64,000 nt of DNA from Pectobacterium versatile (GCF_020166435.1 NZ_JAINZP010000008.1:142275-206274), one strand, 5' to 3'; shown: positions 18,542-27,738, counted from the stretch's first letter. A program made the numbers and translations. Notes: a model not told the origin generated them from the letters alone.

Positions 18542-18814
18542 GTCTTGTTGGAAGGGGAAGGCTGTCGCACTGCGCCGTAACAGCAGGAAACACCACTGGT
18601 GAGTTTTGGTAATATTACTGTCGATTTGCTTAACCAGCAGGTCAATCGCGATGGTCAGGCACTGCACCTGACGCCCATCGAATTTCGCCTGCTGGCAACA
18701 TTGCTCGCCAGCCCCAGTAAAGTGCTAACGCAGCGCCAGAAGCTGGAAAGCGACCCAGCAAGACCGCGTCATCTCTTGACTGAAACCGCTATCGGCTATC
18801 GTTTTATGCCGTAA
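18542..18814 (+). pseudogene. kdpE: kdpE remnant (response regulator for K+ transport)
   Basis: The longest readable piece, 18599-18814, encodes the KdpE DNA-binding domain: VDLLNQQV...LHLTPIEFRLLATLL, then VLTQRQ joined directly to KLESDPARPRHLLTETAIGYRFMP. About 26 residues present in E. coli KdpE between these blocks, including the recognition helix, are missing. Upstream in a different frame, 18564-18584 reads VALRRNS, matching the end of the KdpE receiver domain. A short LLEGEGCR at 18545-18568 resembles its N-terminal part (tentative). So the gene has several internal deletions and a frameshift and cannot make a working regulator. kdpFABCD are absent between ybfA and this remnant. Confidence 0.85.
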
Positions 18815-18896
18815 AATCATCTTTCTGTATCAAGCGACGTCCGTGAAGAATCCCTCCCGCGGCACACGCTTGTCTTTTCTTCAGGAATACGTCGTC

Positions 18897-19325
18897 ATGA
18901 GTAGTTGGTTAATTTACGCTTTGCTGTCCGCTGTATGTGCCGCGATGGTTGCGATATTTGGCAAGATTGGTTTGCAGAATTTGGACGCCAATACGGCGAC
19001 TGCGATTCGTGCCGTCATCATGGCACTTTTTCTGGTGGGCGTTGTGGTTGCGCAAGGTAAGCTGGCGCTGGTCGGTGAGGTTATTGCTAACAAGAAAGCG
19101 CTGTTGTTCATTGTACTCAGCGGTGTCGCGGGTGCGCTGTCGTGGCTGTTTTATTTTGTCGCGTTGAAGAACGGTAACGTCGCACAGGTCGCGCCGATCG
19201 ATAAACTCAGTGTGGTCTTCGCCGTCGTGCTGGCAGTAATACTGCTGGGAGAAAAAATTTCGCTGATGGCAGGAGCCGGTGTTGCGCTGATTTCTGTGGG
19301 AGCGTTGCTTGTCGCGCTGGGATAA
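18897..19325 (+). CDS. EamA-type half-size membrane transporter
   Basis: This 142-residue, very hydrophobic protein is a single EamA/DMT repeat with about five membrane helices, half the usual ten-helix DMT transporter. The start MSSWLIYALLSAVCAAMVAIFGKIGL at 18897 follows an AGGA ribosome site; the upstream in-frame extension is polar and unlikely. Conserved DMT features include the FGKIGL...NTATAIRA and FYFVALKNGNVAQVAPIDKLSVVFAVVLAVILLGE segments. It would work as a homodimer. Substrate is unknown. Confidence 0.88.
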   Translation: MSSWLIYALLSAVCAAMVAIFGKIGLQNLDANTATAIRAVIMALFLVGVVVAQGKLALVGEVIANKKALLFIVLSGVAGALSWLFYFVALKNGNVAQVAPIDKLSVVFAVVLAVILLGEKISLMAGAGVALISVGALLVALG

Positions 19326-19440
19326 AGGCGTTCTGCGTTTTCTGTCCGTACAAGATTAAAAAAGCAGACCGTTGAAAAACCTATTTGCCGAATGAAAACG
19401 GGAGTAACGGAATAGAAGAGTAAAGCGTTTGCGCCAGGGA

Positions 19441-19489
19441 CAAAAACGTCAGGAACGTTTTTGAACGTCGCTTGCGATGGCCCTGAAAG
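19441..19489 (+). repeat. Dispersed repeat family B, copy 1
   Basis: The segment contains AAAAACGT and ACGTTTTT as an inverted pair, followed by a GC-rich AACGTCGC...GGCCCTGA block. The reverse complement of 41088-41133 matches it closely with only scattered mismatches. Copy 1 seems to continue to about 19545 with further non-coding sequence. Confidence 0.65.
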
Positions 19490-19604
19490 GGTGAATCTCA
19501 GGGATGAGATTCATATCCGCGCAACCCGAGCTTACATGGACGTACTTGCAGCGTCTTTACGATCTATCCGTTACACCCGCTCTGCGGACTTTGTCAGCAG
19601 TCTG

Positions 19605-19629
19605 AAAGGCGCTGCAAGCAGCGCCTTTT
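19605..19629 (-). terminator. Terminator after pgm, probably bidirectional
   Basis: The arms AAAGGCGCTG and CAGCGCCTTT pair around a CAAG loop. The hairpin lies just beyond the pgm stop on the complement and beyond the transporter gene on the plus strand; short T-runs occur on both sides. Confidence 0.8.
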
Positions 19630-19632
19630 CAC

Positions 19633-21276
19633 TTATTTAGCCGTTGCGAGAACCGCGCTAACAATCTCTACCGCTTCTTTCTCGATACGCTCGCGGTGTT
19701 CCACCCCGAGGAAACTTTCACAGTAGATCTTGTAGGCTTCTTCCGTACCAGAAGGACGCGCGGCAAACCAGCCGTTCTCCGTCATCACTTTCAGGCCACC
19801 AATCGATGCCCCGTTGCCCGGTGCAGCGGTCAGACGTGCAGTAATCGGATCGCCCGCCAGCGTGCTGGCCGATACCTTCTCAGGCGACAGCTTAGACAGC
19901 GCAGCTTTTTGTGCATGTGTCGCAGAAGCCTGAATACGGTTGTAGCTCGGTGCGCCAAAGCGCTGTGCCAGCTCATCATAGTGCTGCTGCGGGTTTTTAC
20001 CCGTCACTGCCGTAATTTCCGCCGCCAGCAGACACAGAATGATGCCGTCTTTGTCCGTCGACCACGGCGTGCCATCGAAACGCAGGAAAGAAGCCCCTGC
20101 ACTCTCTTCACCACCGAAGCCAAAGCTACCGTCATACAGACCGTCAACGAACCATTTGAAGCCAACCGGTACTTCTACCAGCTTACGGCCCAAATCAGCG
20201 ACCACGCGGTCGATCATTGCGCTGGATACCAGCGTTTTGCCGACAGCAACAGACTGCCCCCATAGTGGGCGATGCTGGAACAGATAGTTGATCGCCACCG
20301 CCAGATAGTGGTTCGGGTTCATCAGCCCTGCCGGGGTAACAATACCGTGGCGGTCATAGTCAGGATCGTTAGCAAACGCCAGATCGAATTTGTCACGCAG
20401 CGCCAGCAGCCCAGCCATAGCAAATTCTGACGAGCAGTCCATACGGATCACACCGTCGTGATCCAGCGACATAAAGCGGAATGTCTGATCGACGGCATCG
20501 TTAACCAGTGTCAAATCCAGCTTGTAGTGCTCTGCGATACGCTGCCAGTAGGCAATGCCGGAACCACCCAGCGGGTCGACACCCAGCTTCAGACCCGCGC
20601 GTTGAATCGCCGCCATGTCCACCACGCTAGCCAGCCCTTCGACATAGGCCTGAACCAGATCCTGTTCATGGACGTGTCCGCTTTTCAACGCCTGATCCAG
20701 CGTAATACGCTTCACGTCACGCAGTTCATCCGCCAGCAACGCATTCGCGCGCGTCTCAATGACGCTGGTGAGGTTGGTATCTGCCGGGCCACCGTTTGGC
20801 GGATTATATTTGATGCCACCATCTTCCGGCGGGTTGTGGGACGGCGTAATCACAATGCCGTCCGCCAGCGCACTGCCCTGACGATTGTGAACCAGAATCG
20901 CGTTAGACACCGCAGGCGTTGGCGTAAAACCATTATCCAACTGAACGATCACATCCACGCCGTTGGCAGCCAACACTTCCAGCACGGAGATAAACGCAGG
21001 CTCGGAGAGTGCGTGAGTATCTTTACCTACATAACACGGGCCGCTGATGCCTTGCTTTTTACGCTCTTCAGCAATCGCCTGCGCAATTGCCAGAATGTGT
21101 GGTTCATTAAAGCTATGGCGCCCCGCGCTACCGCGATGGCCAGACGTACCGAATTTCACCGCGTGCGCTGTGTTGCCGACTTCCGGGCGCAGCACATAAT
21201 ATTGTGACGTTAACTGTGCCACATTAATCAAATCGCTCTGCTGGGCAGGCTGTCCGGCCCTTGGGTGATTAGCCAT
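19633..21276 (-). CDS. pgm: Phosphoglucomutase, alpha-D-glucose specific
   Basis: Pgm interconverts glucose-1-phosphate and glucose-6-phosphate, linking glycolysis to UDP-glucose, glycogen and envelope glucans. The 547 residues match the family. Visible motifs are [11 protein letters not shown] near 42-52, the phosphoserine loop [19 protein letters not shown] near 141-159, the metal loop [11 protein letters not shown] near 300-310, the sugar-binding [10 protein letters not shown] near 388-397, and the phosphate-binding [15 protein letters not shown] near the C terminus. It follows seqA by 48 bp on the same strand, as in E. coli. Confidence 0.98.
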   Translation of the reverse strand: MANHPRAGQPAQQSDLINVAQLTSQYYVLRPEVGNTAHAVKFGTSGHRGSAGRHSFNEPHILAIAQAIAEERKKQGISGPCYVGKDTHALSEPAFISVLEVLAANGVDVIVQLDNGFTPTPAVSNAILVHNRQGSALADGIVITPSHNPPEDGGIKYNPPNGGPADTNLTSVIETRANALLADELRDVKRITLDQALKSGHVHEQDLVQAYVEGLASVVDMAAIQRAGLKLGVDPLGGSGIAYWQRIAEHYKLDLTLVNDAVDQTFRFMSLDHDGVIRMDCSSEFAMAGLLALRDKFDLAFANDPDYDRHGIVTPAGLMNPNHYLAVAINYLFQHRPLWGQSVAVGKTLVSSAMIDRVVADLGRKLVEVPVGFKWFVDGLYDGSFGFGGEESAGASFLRFDGTPWSTDKDGIILCLLAAEITAVTGKNPQQHYDELAQRFGAPSYNRIQASATHAQKAALSKLSPEKVSASTLAGDPITARLTAAPGNGASIGGLKVMTENGWFAARPSGTEEAYKIYCESFLGVEHRERIEKEAVEIVSAVLATAK

Positions 21277-21324
21277 TGGGGCTTCTCCCTAACGCTGTAG
21301 TTAGATAAGTAGTTAATAAATAAT

Positions 21325-21855
21325 TTAGATGGTTCCGCACACTTTTTCTGTCAATTCCGCTGGGAACTGCATCGTCAGCATGATGTGCTCAACCATGCTG
21401 CGTTTACGACCGGTATTCGTGTTGGTGATTACCCAGTATGGCGTGCCCGGAATATGTTTGGGCTTGGTGTGTGTGCCATGCTGAAGCAACGTTTGCTGAT
21501 CGCCCGCGAAATAGACTCGGGTGCGGCCATGAAGGGATTCTGTCGCGGCAGCAAACTCCTGCGGCGATAAGGTATAGAGCGTAAACAGAACCAGCATAAA
21601 GCGATTAATGGCTTTATTCTGTTCAGCATATTCATCCGACAGCAGCAGTTCACGAAGGGCTCGTACCCGATCGCGCGGGCTTGGCGCAGCAGCAGGCTGA
21701 GACGTCACCGTTGCCTCTACCGCTGGCGTGGTGACAGGCTGCCCAGCGGTAAATTTCAGCATGCGCCGTAAAATATCTGATGCGCTCTCACCAATATGCT
21801 GTGTGTGGCTGGCAATATAACGATAAAGCTCTTCGTCGACTTCAATAGTTTTCAT
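21325..21855 (-). CDS. seqA: Replication-initiation sequestration protein SeqA
   Basis: SeqA binds hemimethylated GATC sites after replication, delays re-initiation at oriC and organises new DNA. The protein has 176 residues. The N-terminal multimerisation domain starts MKTIEVDEELYRYIASHTQHIGESASDILRRML. After a linker of about 35 residues rich in Ala, Pro and Thr comes the DNA-binding domain with RFMLVLFTLYTLSP, KHIPGTPYWVITNTNTGRKRSMVEHIM and QFPAELTEKVCGTI. It is divergent from ybfF. Confidence 0.97.
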   Translation of the reverse strand: MKTIEVDEELYRYIASHTQHIGESASDILRRMLKFTAGQPVTTPAVEATVTSQPAAAPSPRDRVRALRELLLSDEYAEQNKAINRFMLVLFTLYTLSPQEFAAATESLHGRTRVYFAGDQQTLLQHGTHTKPKHIPGTPYWVITNTNTGRKRSMVEHIMLTMQFPAELTEKVCGTI

Positions 21856-22327
21856 CTTTATCCAGTGCTGTTTTTACCCGTTATCATGCAAATTACAGAG
21901 ACGTTCCCCTTCTGTAACCCGACATCTATGGGTAGATGACTCAAATCAAAAGGATTATACAGGCGTTCAAACATTATCGAACAGCGGCATAGTGGGACAA
22001 TACCAAAAGTCAGACTATGCCCCAATGCCTTTCACATCTCTTCAAGTGCTATCCCCGTCATACTTCAAGTTGCATATACGTTGGCTGCGCTCAAATACTC
22101 GGCCCGTCGTGGGCCTCGCCCTGAAGGGCCGCTGCAAGCAGCGTTCAAATCTGCTCCCAGCAGATTTGTCACCCGAATCACTTACTCAAGTAAGCTCATC
22201 GGGACTCCCTCGCTTGCCGCCTGCCTGAAACTCGAATTATTTAGGGTATGTATCGATTCCTTCGGTGACAACATTGATTCTAAAGTCATGATACCCTAAG
22301 CCCATGTCTCTCTGAATGAACTTCACC
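21856..22327. other. seqA-ybfF divergent spacer
   Basis: This 472-bp spacer has no credible gene; open frames within it fall inside the repeat element at 22051-22248. The remainder (21856-22050) should hold the seqA promoter. Confidence 0.65.
22051..22248 (+). repeat. MITE/ERIC-like repeat family A, long copy
   Basis: The left end (CCCGTCATACTTCAAGTTGCA) and right end (AACTCGAATTATTTAGGGT) form imperfect inverted termini: TTCAAGTTGCA pairs with TG-AACTCGAA. The interior includes GGCCCTTC-type and GCTGC inverted segments and a CACTTACT...GTAAGCTC block. The same ends and block occur in opposite orientation at 42902-43023, where the element is about 76 bp shorter. It has no open frame of its own and looks like a non-autonomous mobile element. 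Confidence 0.8.
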
Positions 22328-23095
22328 ATGAAATTGAATCATCGCTGGCAAAATGCGCACCAACCCACAGATAAGCTCCCTGTCGTCCTGATTCATGGCC
22401 TGTTTGGCACATTAGATAACCTTGGCGTATTGGGCCGGGATTTGCAAAATACGCATGACATTCTGCAAATCGATTTACGCAATCACGGTTTGTCGCCACG
22501 TTCATCGCAAATGAATTACCCCGCGATGGCGCAGGATGTGCTGGCATTACTGGATGAACTGAACATCGAACGCGCTATTGTTATTGGGCATTCGATGGGC
22601 GGAAAAGTCGCCATGGCGCTCAGCGCGCTTATTCCCGAACGGTTGGACAAACTGGTCGCCATTGATATCGCGCCGGTGGATTATCAAGTGCGCCGCCACG
22701 ACACTATCTTTGCCGCACTACGTGCCGTAACGGAAGCAGGCGTGACATCACGCGCGGAAGCAACAGCACTCATGCGCCAGCATATAAAAGAAGACGGCGT
22801 GATTCAGTTTTTGCTGAAATCCTTCCAACAGGGAGAGTGGCGTTTTAACGTACCCGTTTTGTGGGATGAGTACGAAAACATCGTGGGCTGGCAAGAGGTT
22901 CCAGCCTGGAGAGGGCCAATCCTGTTCATTCGTGGCGACGATTCTCCCTATCTGGACGATGGCTACCGCGATTCACTGCTTCGCCAGTTCCCGGCGGCGC
23001 GTGCGCATGTGATCAGCGGCGCAGGTCACTGGGTTCACTCAGAAAAACCCGAGGCGGTTTTGCGCGCTACCCACCGTTTTCTGGACACGAATTAA
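22328..23095 (+). CDS. ybfF: Alpha/beta-hydrolase esterase YbfF
   Basis: This is a 255-residue cytosolic acyl esterase. The start at 22328 (MKLNHRW) aligns with E. coli YbfF; an ATG four codons earlier is possible because no clear ribosome site separates them. Motifs are the oxyanion region VVLIHGLFGTLDNLG, the nucleophile elbow VIGHSMGGKVAMAL (Ser near 90), AIDIAPVDYQVRRHD, and the catalytic His in GAGHWVHSEKPEAV near the C terminus. The physiological substrate is not established. It lies between seqA and ybfE, as in E. coli. Confidence 0.95.
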   Translation: MKLNHRWQNAHQPTDKLPVVLIHGLFGTLDNLGVLGRDLQNTHDILQIDLRNHGLSPRSSQMNYPAMAQDVLALLDELNIERAIVIGHSMGGKVAMALSALIPERLDKLVAIDIAPVDYQVRRHDTIFAALRAVTEAGVTSRAEATALMRQHIKEDGVIQFLLKSFQQGEWRFNVPVLWDEYENIVGWQEVPAWRGPILFIRGDDSPYLDDGYRDSLLRQFPAARAHVISGAGHWVHSEKPEAVLRATHRFLDTN

Positions 23096-23384
23096 CCAGA
23101 CGACACAGACACTGGCGGATTCATGATAACGGCGGCAGTTAACCGTTGTCGCCGCCAGTCAGGCTAGGGTATGATGGCGCCCGCAGTAGAGGGACGGCTG
23201 ATTCAGCCACAAGCATTGTAACCACTTCATCAAAATGCACGCATAACTTCCCAACATGTTTCACAGATAGAAAACCGCCACCTGACAATCCTGTAGCAGG
23301 ATGAGAACAGGCATCGATTTTATCTGTAGAACAAGACGGACAGCGCCATGTATTTTGGTCCGAATACCTTGCAGTATATTACTT

Positions 23385-23666
23385 ATGGCAAAAGAACAAA
23401 CGGATCGCACCACACTGGATCTGTTCGCAGACGAGCGTCGTCCGGGCCGCCCCAAGACCAACCCGCTCACGCGTGACGAACAACTAAGAATTAACAAGCG
23501 TAATCAACTACGTCGCGATAAAGTTCGTGGGTTGCGCCGTGTTGAATTAAAGATTAACAGCGACGCCGTCGATATCCTGAACAGCCTTGCTGAAGAGCGG
23601 AACATTAGCCGCAGTGAATTGATTGAAGAGATGCTGCTGGCGCAGTTGGCCGAACAGCAGTCCTGA
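23385..23666 (+). CDS. ybfE: Putative ribbon-helix-helix regulator YbfE
   Basis: This 93-residue protein is nearly identical to the first part of E. coli YbfE (MAKEQTDRTTLDLFA-ERRPGRPKTNPL-RDEQLRINKRNQL). It has a basic central region and a C-terminal segment RVELKINSDAVDILNSLAEERNISRSELIEEML that resembles a ribbon-helix-helix DNA-binding fold. The start at 23385 matches the E. coli protein; the longer frame upstream has no homology. E. coli ybfE belongs to the LexA regulon, but I could not find a convincing LexA box in the 289 bp upstream. Its exact function is unknown. Confidence 0.93.
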   Translation: MAKEQTDRTTLDLFADERRPGRPKTNPLTRDEQLRINKRNQLRRDKVRGLRRVELKINSDAVDILNSLAEERNISRSELIEEMLLAQLAEQQS

Positions 23667-23813
23667 TTGACGTAACCTGCTATTTATATAACGAGGTGTT
23701 CACACAACGCAGCATTTATATAACATAGTATTTACATCTTGTGCGGCGCCATTTCTGACGCCGCCTGAACGTTCACCCAAGATTAAACACGCTATCTCAG
23801 GCTAAAACGACGC

Positions 23814-25481
23814 TTAGAATTTTTCCCAATTGTCGTTACTGGGTGGTAGCGCTTTGCCGGCACGCGGGGCAATCACTGGCGTTTTCTGCACCGGTTTTGC
23901 CGCCACTTGCAGTCCTGACTGCGTATCGGACAGTTGGAACAGCGATACAGTCTGGTTCAACAGCGCCGCCTGCTCTTCCAGTGACAAGGCCGCTGACGAG
24001 GCCTGCTCAACCAACGCGGCGTTTTGCTGCGTTACACTGTCCATTTCTGCTACGGCCTGCCCCACCTGCGCTATCCCTTTGCTCTGTTCTTCCGATGCCG
24101 ACGCAATTTCACCCATGATATCTGTCACGTTAGTCACCGCACGAACAATATCCTGCATGGTGTCCCCAGCATCACTAACCAGATTAGAGCCGGTATCTAC
24201 ACAGCGAACAGACTCAGAAATCAGCCCTTCAATCTCTTTCGCCGCCTGTGCACTACGCTGCGCCAAACTGCGTACTTCTCCCGCCACTACGGCAAACCCA
24301 CGGCCTTGTTCTCCCGCACGTGCCGCTTCTACCGCCGCGTTCAGCGCCAGAATGTTGGTCTGAAACGCAATTCCATTAATAACGGTGGTGATCTCTGCGA
24401 TTTTTCTCGAGCTGCCGGAGATTTCCGCCATGGTTTTCACCACGTTCTCAACGATTTCGCCGCCCTTCTTCGCCGTTGTCGAGGCTTGTAATGCCAGTTG
24501 GCTGGCGTGGTTGGCGTTTTCGGCGTTCTGTTTCACCGTCGCCGTCAGTTGCTCCATGCTCGCTGCGGTTTCTTCCAGCGCGGAAGCCTGTTCTTCGGTA
24601 CGTGAAGACAGATCGTTGTTGCCCGCGGCAATTTCAGAAGCGCCCTGATAGATGGAATCCGTGCTGTTTCTGATCGTACTAACCGTGCTGGCCAAACTCC
24701 CCTGCATTTCACGCAGCAGTGGGAACAGTCGACCGACACAGTTATTACCAAAGTCCAGAATTGGCTTGCCCAAGTGGCCGGAAGCAATCACGCTAAAGTG
24801 ATAGCGCAGATCGTTTAATGGACGAACCAGACACACCACCAGATAGCGGTCGGTCAGGAACAGCATAATCAGACCGATAACCAATCCGCTCAGCAAAATG
24901 CTCTGTCCAATCGTGGTGATTTGTTCGAAACGGACACCCGCCGCATCGAATTTTTCCGCGCTGGCGTTACTGAATGTGGAAAGAGAGGCACCAAACTGAC
25001 GGCTCAATGGCGGCACAACGTTTTTAGCCTGATTTTGGTAGTCATCCAGCGCGTTGGCAACGGCCTTCTGATAAAGCGGTTCAACCCCCTGAGTCACTAG
25101 GTTATTCCAGTCACGGCTGACGGCTTGTACCAGCGCAGCATCCAGACCCGCATGATCGATAGCATTAAACGCCACCAAATCAGACTTGAGTTTATCCAGC
25201 GCGACAAGTGCAGAAGCCTGCTCTTTATCTGCGGTGGCATTATCACCGCTGCGACGCGCGTCAACTGCACGCGCCAGACGGGTTACCATACGGAAATATT
25301 GATCGTTACCCTGGTTGATAAAATTCATGTTCTGAACCAGCAAGGTGCTGGTTTTCGAGGTCGCCGTCATCTCTTTAAAAGAGAACATGGTATATATTGA
25401 TACGCCCCCCCAAAGAACACAAAAAATGCCCAGCACCCATAGCATAGCGGTTCTAATGGCAATATTTTTTATAAGTTTCAT
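23814..25481 (-). CDS. Methyl-accepting chemotaxis protein
   Basis: This is a 555-residue membrane chemoreceptor. The start at 25481 ([15 protein letters not shown]) has a GGAG ribosome site. TM1 is at about 11-32. A periplasmic four-helix-bundle sensor of the Tar/Tsr type follows (about 33-190). TM2 at about 193-215 leads into a HAMP domain. The cytoplasmic hairpin contains the signalling tip [45 protein letters not shown]. The C terminus ends in NWEKF, a CheR/CheB-tethering pentapeptide of the NWETF type, typical of major receptors. The ligand is unknown; the key Arg residues of Tar/Tsr could not be placed with confidence. Its position between ybfE and fldA is not shared with E. coli. Confidence 0.95.
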   Translation of the reverse strand: MKLIKNIAIRTAMLWVLGIFCVLWGGVSIYTMFSFKEMTATSKTSTLLVQNMNFINQGNDQYFRMVTRLARAVDARRSGDNATADKEQASALVALDKLKSDLVAFNAIDHAGLDAALVQAVSRDWNNLVTQGVEPLYQKAVANALDDYQNQAKNVVPPLSRQFGASLSTFSNASAEKFDAAGVRFEQITTIGQSILLSGLVIGLIMLFLTDRYLVVCLVRPLNDLRYHFSVIASGHLGKPILDFGNNCVGRLFPLLREMQGSLASTVSTIRNSTDSIYQGASEIAAGNNDLSSRTEEQASALEETAASMEQLTATVKQNAENANHASQLALQASTTAKKGGEIVENVVKTMAEISGSSRKIAEITTVINGIAFQTNILALNAAVEAARAGEQGRGFAVVAGEVRSLAQRSAQAAKEIEGLISESVRCVDTGSNLVSDAGDTMQDIVRAVTNVTDIMGEIASASEEQSKGIAQVGQAVAEMDSVTQQNAALVEQASSAALSLEEQAALLNQTVSLFQLSDTQSGLQVAAKPVQKTPVIAPRAGKALPPSNDNWEKF

Positions 25482-26367
25482 AGCTAACTCCAAATCAGGA
25501 AAATGGTTAAAAAGATTTTTATCGCTAATCAACCGATATGAATCAGAAAATTCACACCATGAAACAAGTCACTTCTCCCTAGCGTTCACATTTCACCGAG
25601 TTGAAAACTCAAAAACCACGATAACTCATCGGCTAAATACAGAGAATATTTAGCGTTCTCGCTATATTTCTTAATATAATTTTTCATACTGAGAATAAAC
25701 CCATCTATTTTTATAGATATAAGTCTTTTAATCATAGCGTTGCAAGCTAATTCCCCGCGCGCCCACGCCCTGCGTGCGTTGGCATGGATAGGCTATTAGG
25801 CGAAAAGGCAATTTGAATAAAATTTCATTTTATTCTTTAACATCAAAAGAATAAAATCATCTCTTACATGCTTGCATCGCTTCAGCTGCAAATGGTTATA
25901 ATTCTTATTTCCATTTATTAGGAATATTCCCGCGAAATGTTACAGGTTTTCAATTCTACAAAAACATCATCTTTTGTACGCATTTTAATTCCCACAAATA
26001 GCAATGTACCGCTCCGTGATTTTTATTCCTCAAAAACAGAAGTCTGCTTTTAATTACAATCGAAACAAATCATAAAATAAAAAGTACATTCATAAAAAAT
26101 GAAACGCCGTTATAAATAATTAGCCGCGACGATATTAAGGAAATGTACGTTTACTCTCAGACGATAATATAAACCACATTTATTATGTGGACTAAATCGT
26201 CAATCAATAGGGATGCTTTTCGTTCCCCTCCCCCGTCTTTCACACACTCTTGATTTACGCATCCTTACCGATACGAGTTTCTCCTAATGTGAGTGTCTGT
26301 TATTATTAACAGATAAGTGGGTGAAATATTACACCATACCATTAGGAATCAAGAGGTTATTCAATTC
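25482..26367. other. 886-bp AT-rich gene-free region before fldA
   Basis: No open frame with a ribosome site or recognisable product is present. The interval 25650-26160 is strongly AT-rich with A and T tracts, apart from a short GC-rich island at about 25751-25790. The fldA and chemoreceptor promoters should lie at its two ends. I see no tRNA, CRISPR or clear terminator. Confidence 0.6.
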
Positions 26368-26895
26368 ATGGCACTCATCGGAATATTCTTTGGCAGTGAT
26401 ACTGGCAACACCGAAAATATCGCCAAAACGATCCAACAGCAGTTAGGCACCAATGTTGCAGATGTTCATGACATCGCCAAAAGCAGCAAAGAAGACCTTG
26501 AAGGTTTCGATATTCTGCTGTTAGGCATTCCAACCTGGTATTACGGTGAAGCTCAATGTGATTGGGATGATTTCTTCCCGTCACTGGAAGAAGTGGATTT
26601 CACAGGAAAATTGGTTGCCCTGTTTGGCTGCGGCGATCAAGAAGACTATGCAGAATACTTCTGTGATGCCATGGGCACCATCCGTGACATTATTGAGCCT
26701 CGCGGCGCGACGATTGTCGGCCACTGGCCAACAGAGGGCTATTACTTTGAAGCCTCTAAAGGACTCGCCGACGACAATCACTTCATCGGCCTGGCTATCG
26801 ATGAAGACCGTCAGCCTGAACTGACCAGCGAACGCGTAACAACATGGGTGAAACAGATCAGCGATGAGCTGAACCTGAAAGAACTGGTTGGCTAA
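26368..26895 (+). CDS. fldA: Flavodoxin I
   Basis: FldA is a 175-residue FMN electron carrier that donates to enzymes such as MetH, IspG/IspH and biotin synthase. The start MALIGIFFGSDTGNTENIAK at 26368 matches E. coli FldA and follows an AAGAGG ribosome site; the upstream extension is not homologous. The phosphate loop GSDTGNTENIA (about 9-19) and the FMN-stacking regions IPTWYYGEAQCDWDDF (Trp near 57) and FGCGDQEDYAEYFCDAMG (Tyr near 94-97) are intact. fur follows on the same strand, as in E. coli. Confidence 0.97.
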   Translation: MALIGIFFGSDTGNTENIAKTIQQQLGTNVADVHDIAKSSKEDLEGFDILLLGIPTWYYGEAQCDWDDFFPSLEEVDFTGKLVALFGCGDQEDYAEYFCDAMGTIRDIIEPRGATIVGHWPTEGYYFEASKGLADDNHFIGLAIDEDRQPELTSERVTTWVKQISDELNLKELVG

Positions 26896-27225
26896 GCCAT
26901 TTGAGCTCTGATAATCCCTATCAGAGCTCAAATTAGCATTGATAGGTAAAACCTTTCATAATAATTGGTACATTTTTTTAACTTCTATCAGTAAACCTGT
27001 ACAATAATCCCATCGGCTTTGTATGTGCATCATCATTTCCTCATTCATCAACAACTAATTGCGCTGTATACCAATAGTGTGAATGGGGACAATATTGTTA
27101 ACATTCGCTTGTTTTCATTTTGTATGCGCGGTTCTATAATTGAGACGCTTTTGCATTTTTTGAGCCGACCGATGTCATAGGCTAGGCAGCCTCCATTGAT
27201 AAGTAAGCAACAGGATTAAACCCGC
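26896..27225. promoter_or_regulatory. fldA-fur spacer
   Basis: This 330-bp spacer holds a perfect 13-bp hairpin just after fldA (26901-26913 with 26919-26931). A TATAAT hexamer at 27135-27140 is a good -10 candidate for fur, about 85 bp before its ATG, with only a weak -35. No gene is present. Confidence 0.6.
26901..26931 (+). terminator. Hairpin after fldA
   Basis: A perfect 13-bp stem with a 5-nt loop begins 6 bases past the fldA stop. The downstream sequence is AT-rich but has no T-run, so termination efficiency is uncertain. Confidence 0.65.
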
Positions 27226-27675
27226 ATGACTGACAACAATACCGCATTAAAGAAGGCCGGCCTGAAAGTCACTCTTCCAAGACTGAAAATACTGGAAGTG
27301 TTACAGGACCCTGTCTGCCATCACGTCAGTGCGGAAGATTTATATAAGAAACTGATTGATATGGGCGAAGAGATTGGTCTTGCTACCGTCTATCGCGTAC
27401 TCAACCAGTTTGATGATGCGGGTATCGTAACCCGTCATAACTTCGAAGGTGGCAAATCCGTCTTTGAATTGACGCAGCAGCATCATCACGATCACTTAAT
27501 TTGCCTCGACTGTGGCAAAGTCATTGAATTCCGCGATGAATATATCGAAGCACGTCAGCGCGAGATCGCAGAAAGACACGGCATCAAACTGTCCAACCAC
27601 AGTCTGTATCTCTATGGGCATTGCAGTGAAGGGGATTGCCGAGAGGATGAAACCCTGCACGATTCCACACGATAA
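27226..27675 (+). CDS. fur: Ferric uptake regulator
   Basis: Fur is the Fe(II)-responsive repressor of iron uptake genes. It has 149 residues, one more than in E. coli. The N-terminal winged helix (TDNNTALKKAGLKVTLPRLKILEVL...YKKLIDMGEEIGLATVYRVLNQFDDAGIV) is followed by the dimerisation domain. Metal ligands are visible: HHHDHLICLDCGK (His cluster and Cys pair near 87-97) and the C-terminal HCSEGDCRED Cys pair. It ends at a strong terminator shared with the convergent glnS. Confidence 0.98.
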   Translation: MTDNNTALKKAGLKVTLPRLKILEVLQDPVCHHVSAEDLYKKLIDMGEEIGLATVYRVLNQFDDAGIVTRHNFEGGKSVFELTQQHHHDHLICLDCGKVIEFRDEYIEARQREIAERHGIKLSNHSLYLYGHCSEGDCREDETLHDSTR

Positions 27676-27691
27676 ATCGACCGCATAAAAA

Positions 27692-27720
27692 AATAAAACC
27701 GCCTAGGCGGTTTTATTTTT
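27692..27720. terminator. Bidirectional terminator between fur and glnS
   Basis: The arms AATAAAACCGCC and GGCGGTTTTATT pair almost perfectly around TA, flanked by A-runs on the left and T-runs on the right. It can terminate fur rightward and glnS leftward. Confidence 0.9.
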
Positions 27721-27738
27721 GTCTTCTTACCGGTGGCC

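Larger units (their letters stand above)
19326..19632. other. Spacer with a dispersed repeat and the pgm terminator
   Basis: This 307-bp region has no gene. It holds a repeat-like block at about 19434-19545 that shares its core with a second copy near 41088, and a convergent terminator hairpin at 19605-19628. Confidence 0.7.

Noticed and set aside
22081..22299. Short frames of 72-78 codons in the seqA-ybfF spacer
   Set aside because: They are contained in or run out of the family A repeat and have no ribosome site.
23096..23384. LexA box upstream of ybfE
   Set aside because: I looked for CTG-N10-CAG spacing because E. coli ybfE is LexA-controlled. The CTG and CAG triplets present have the wrong spacing.
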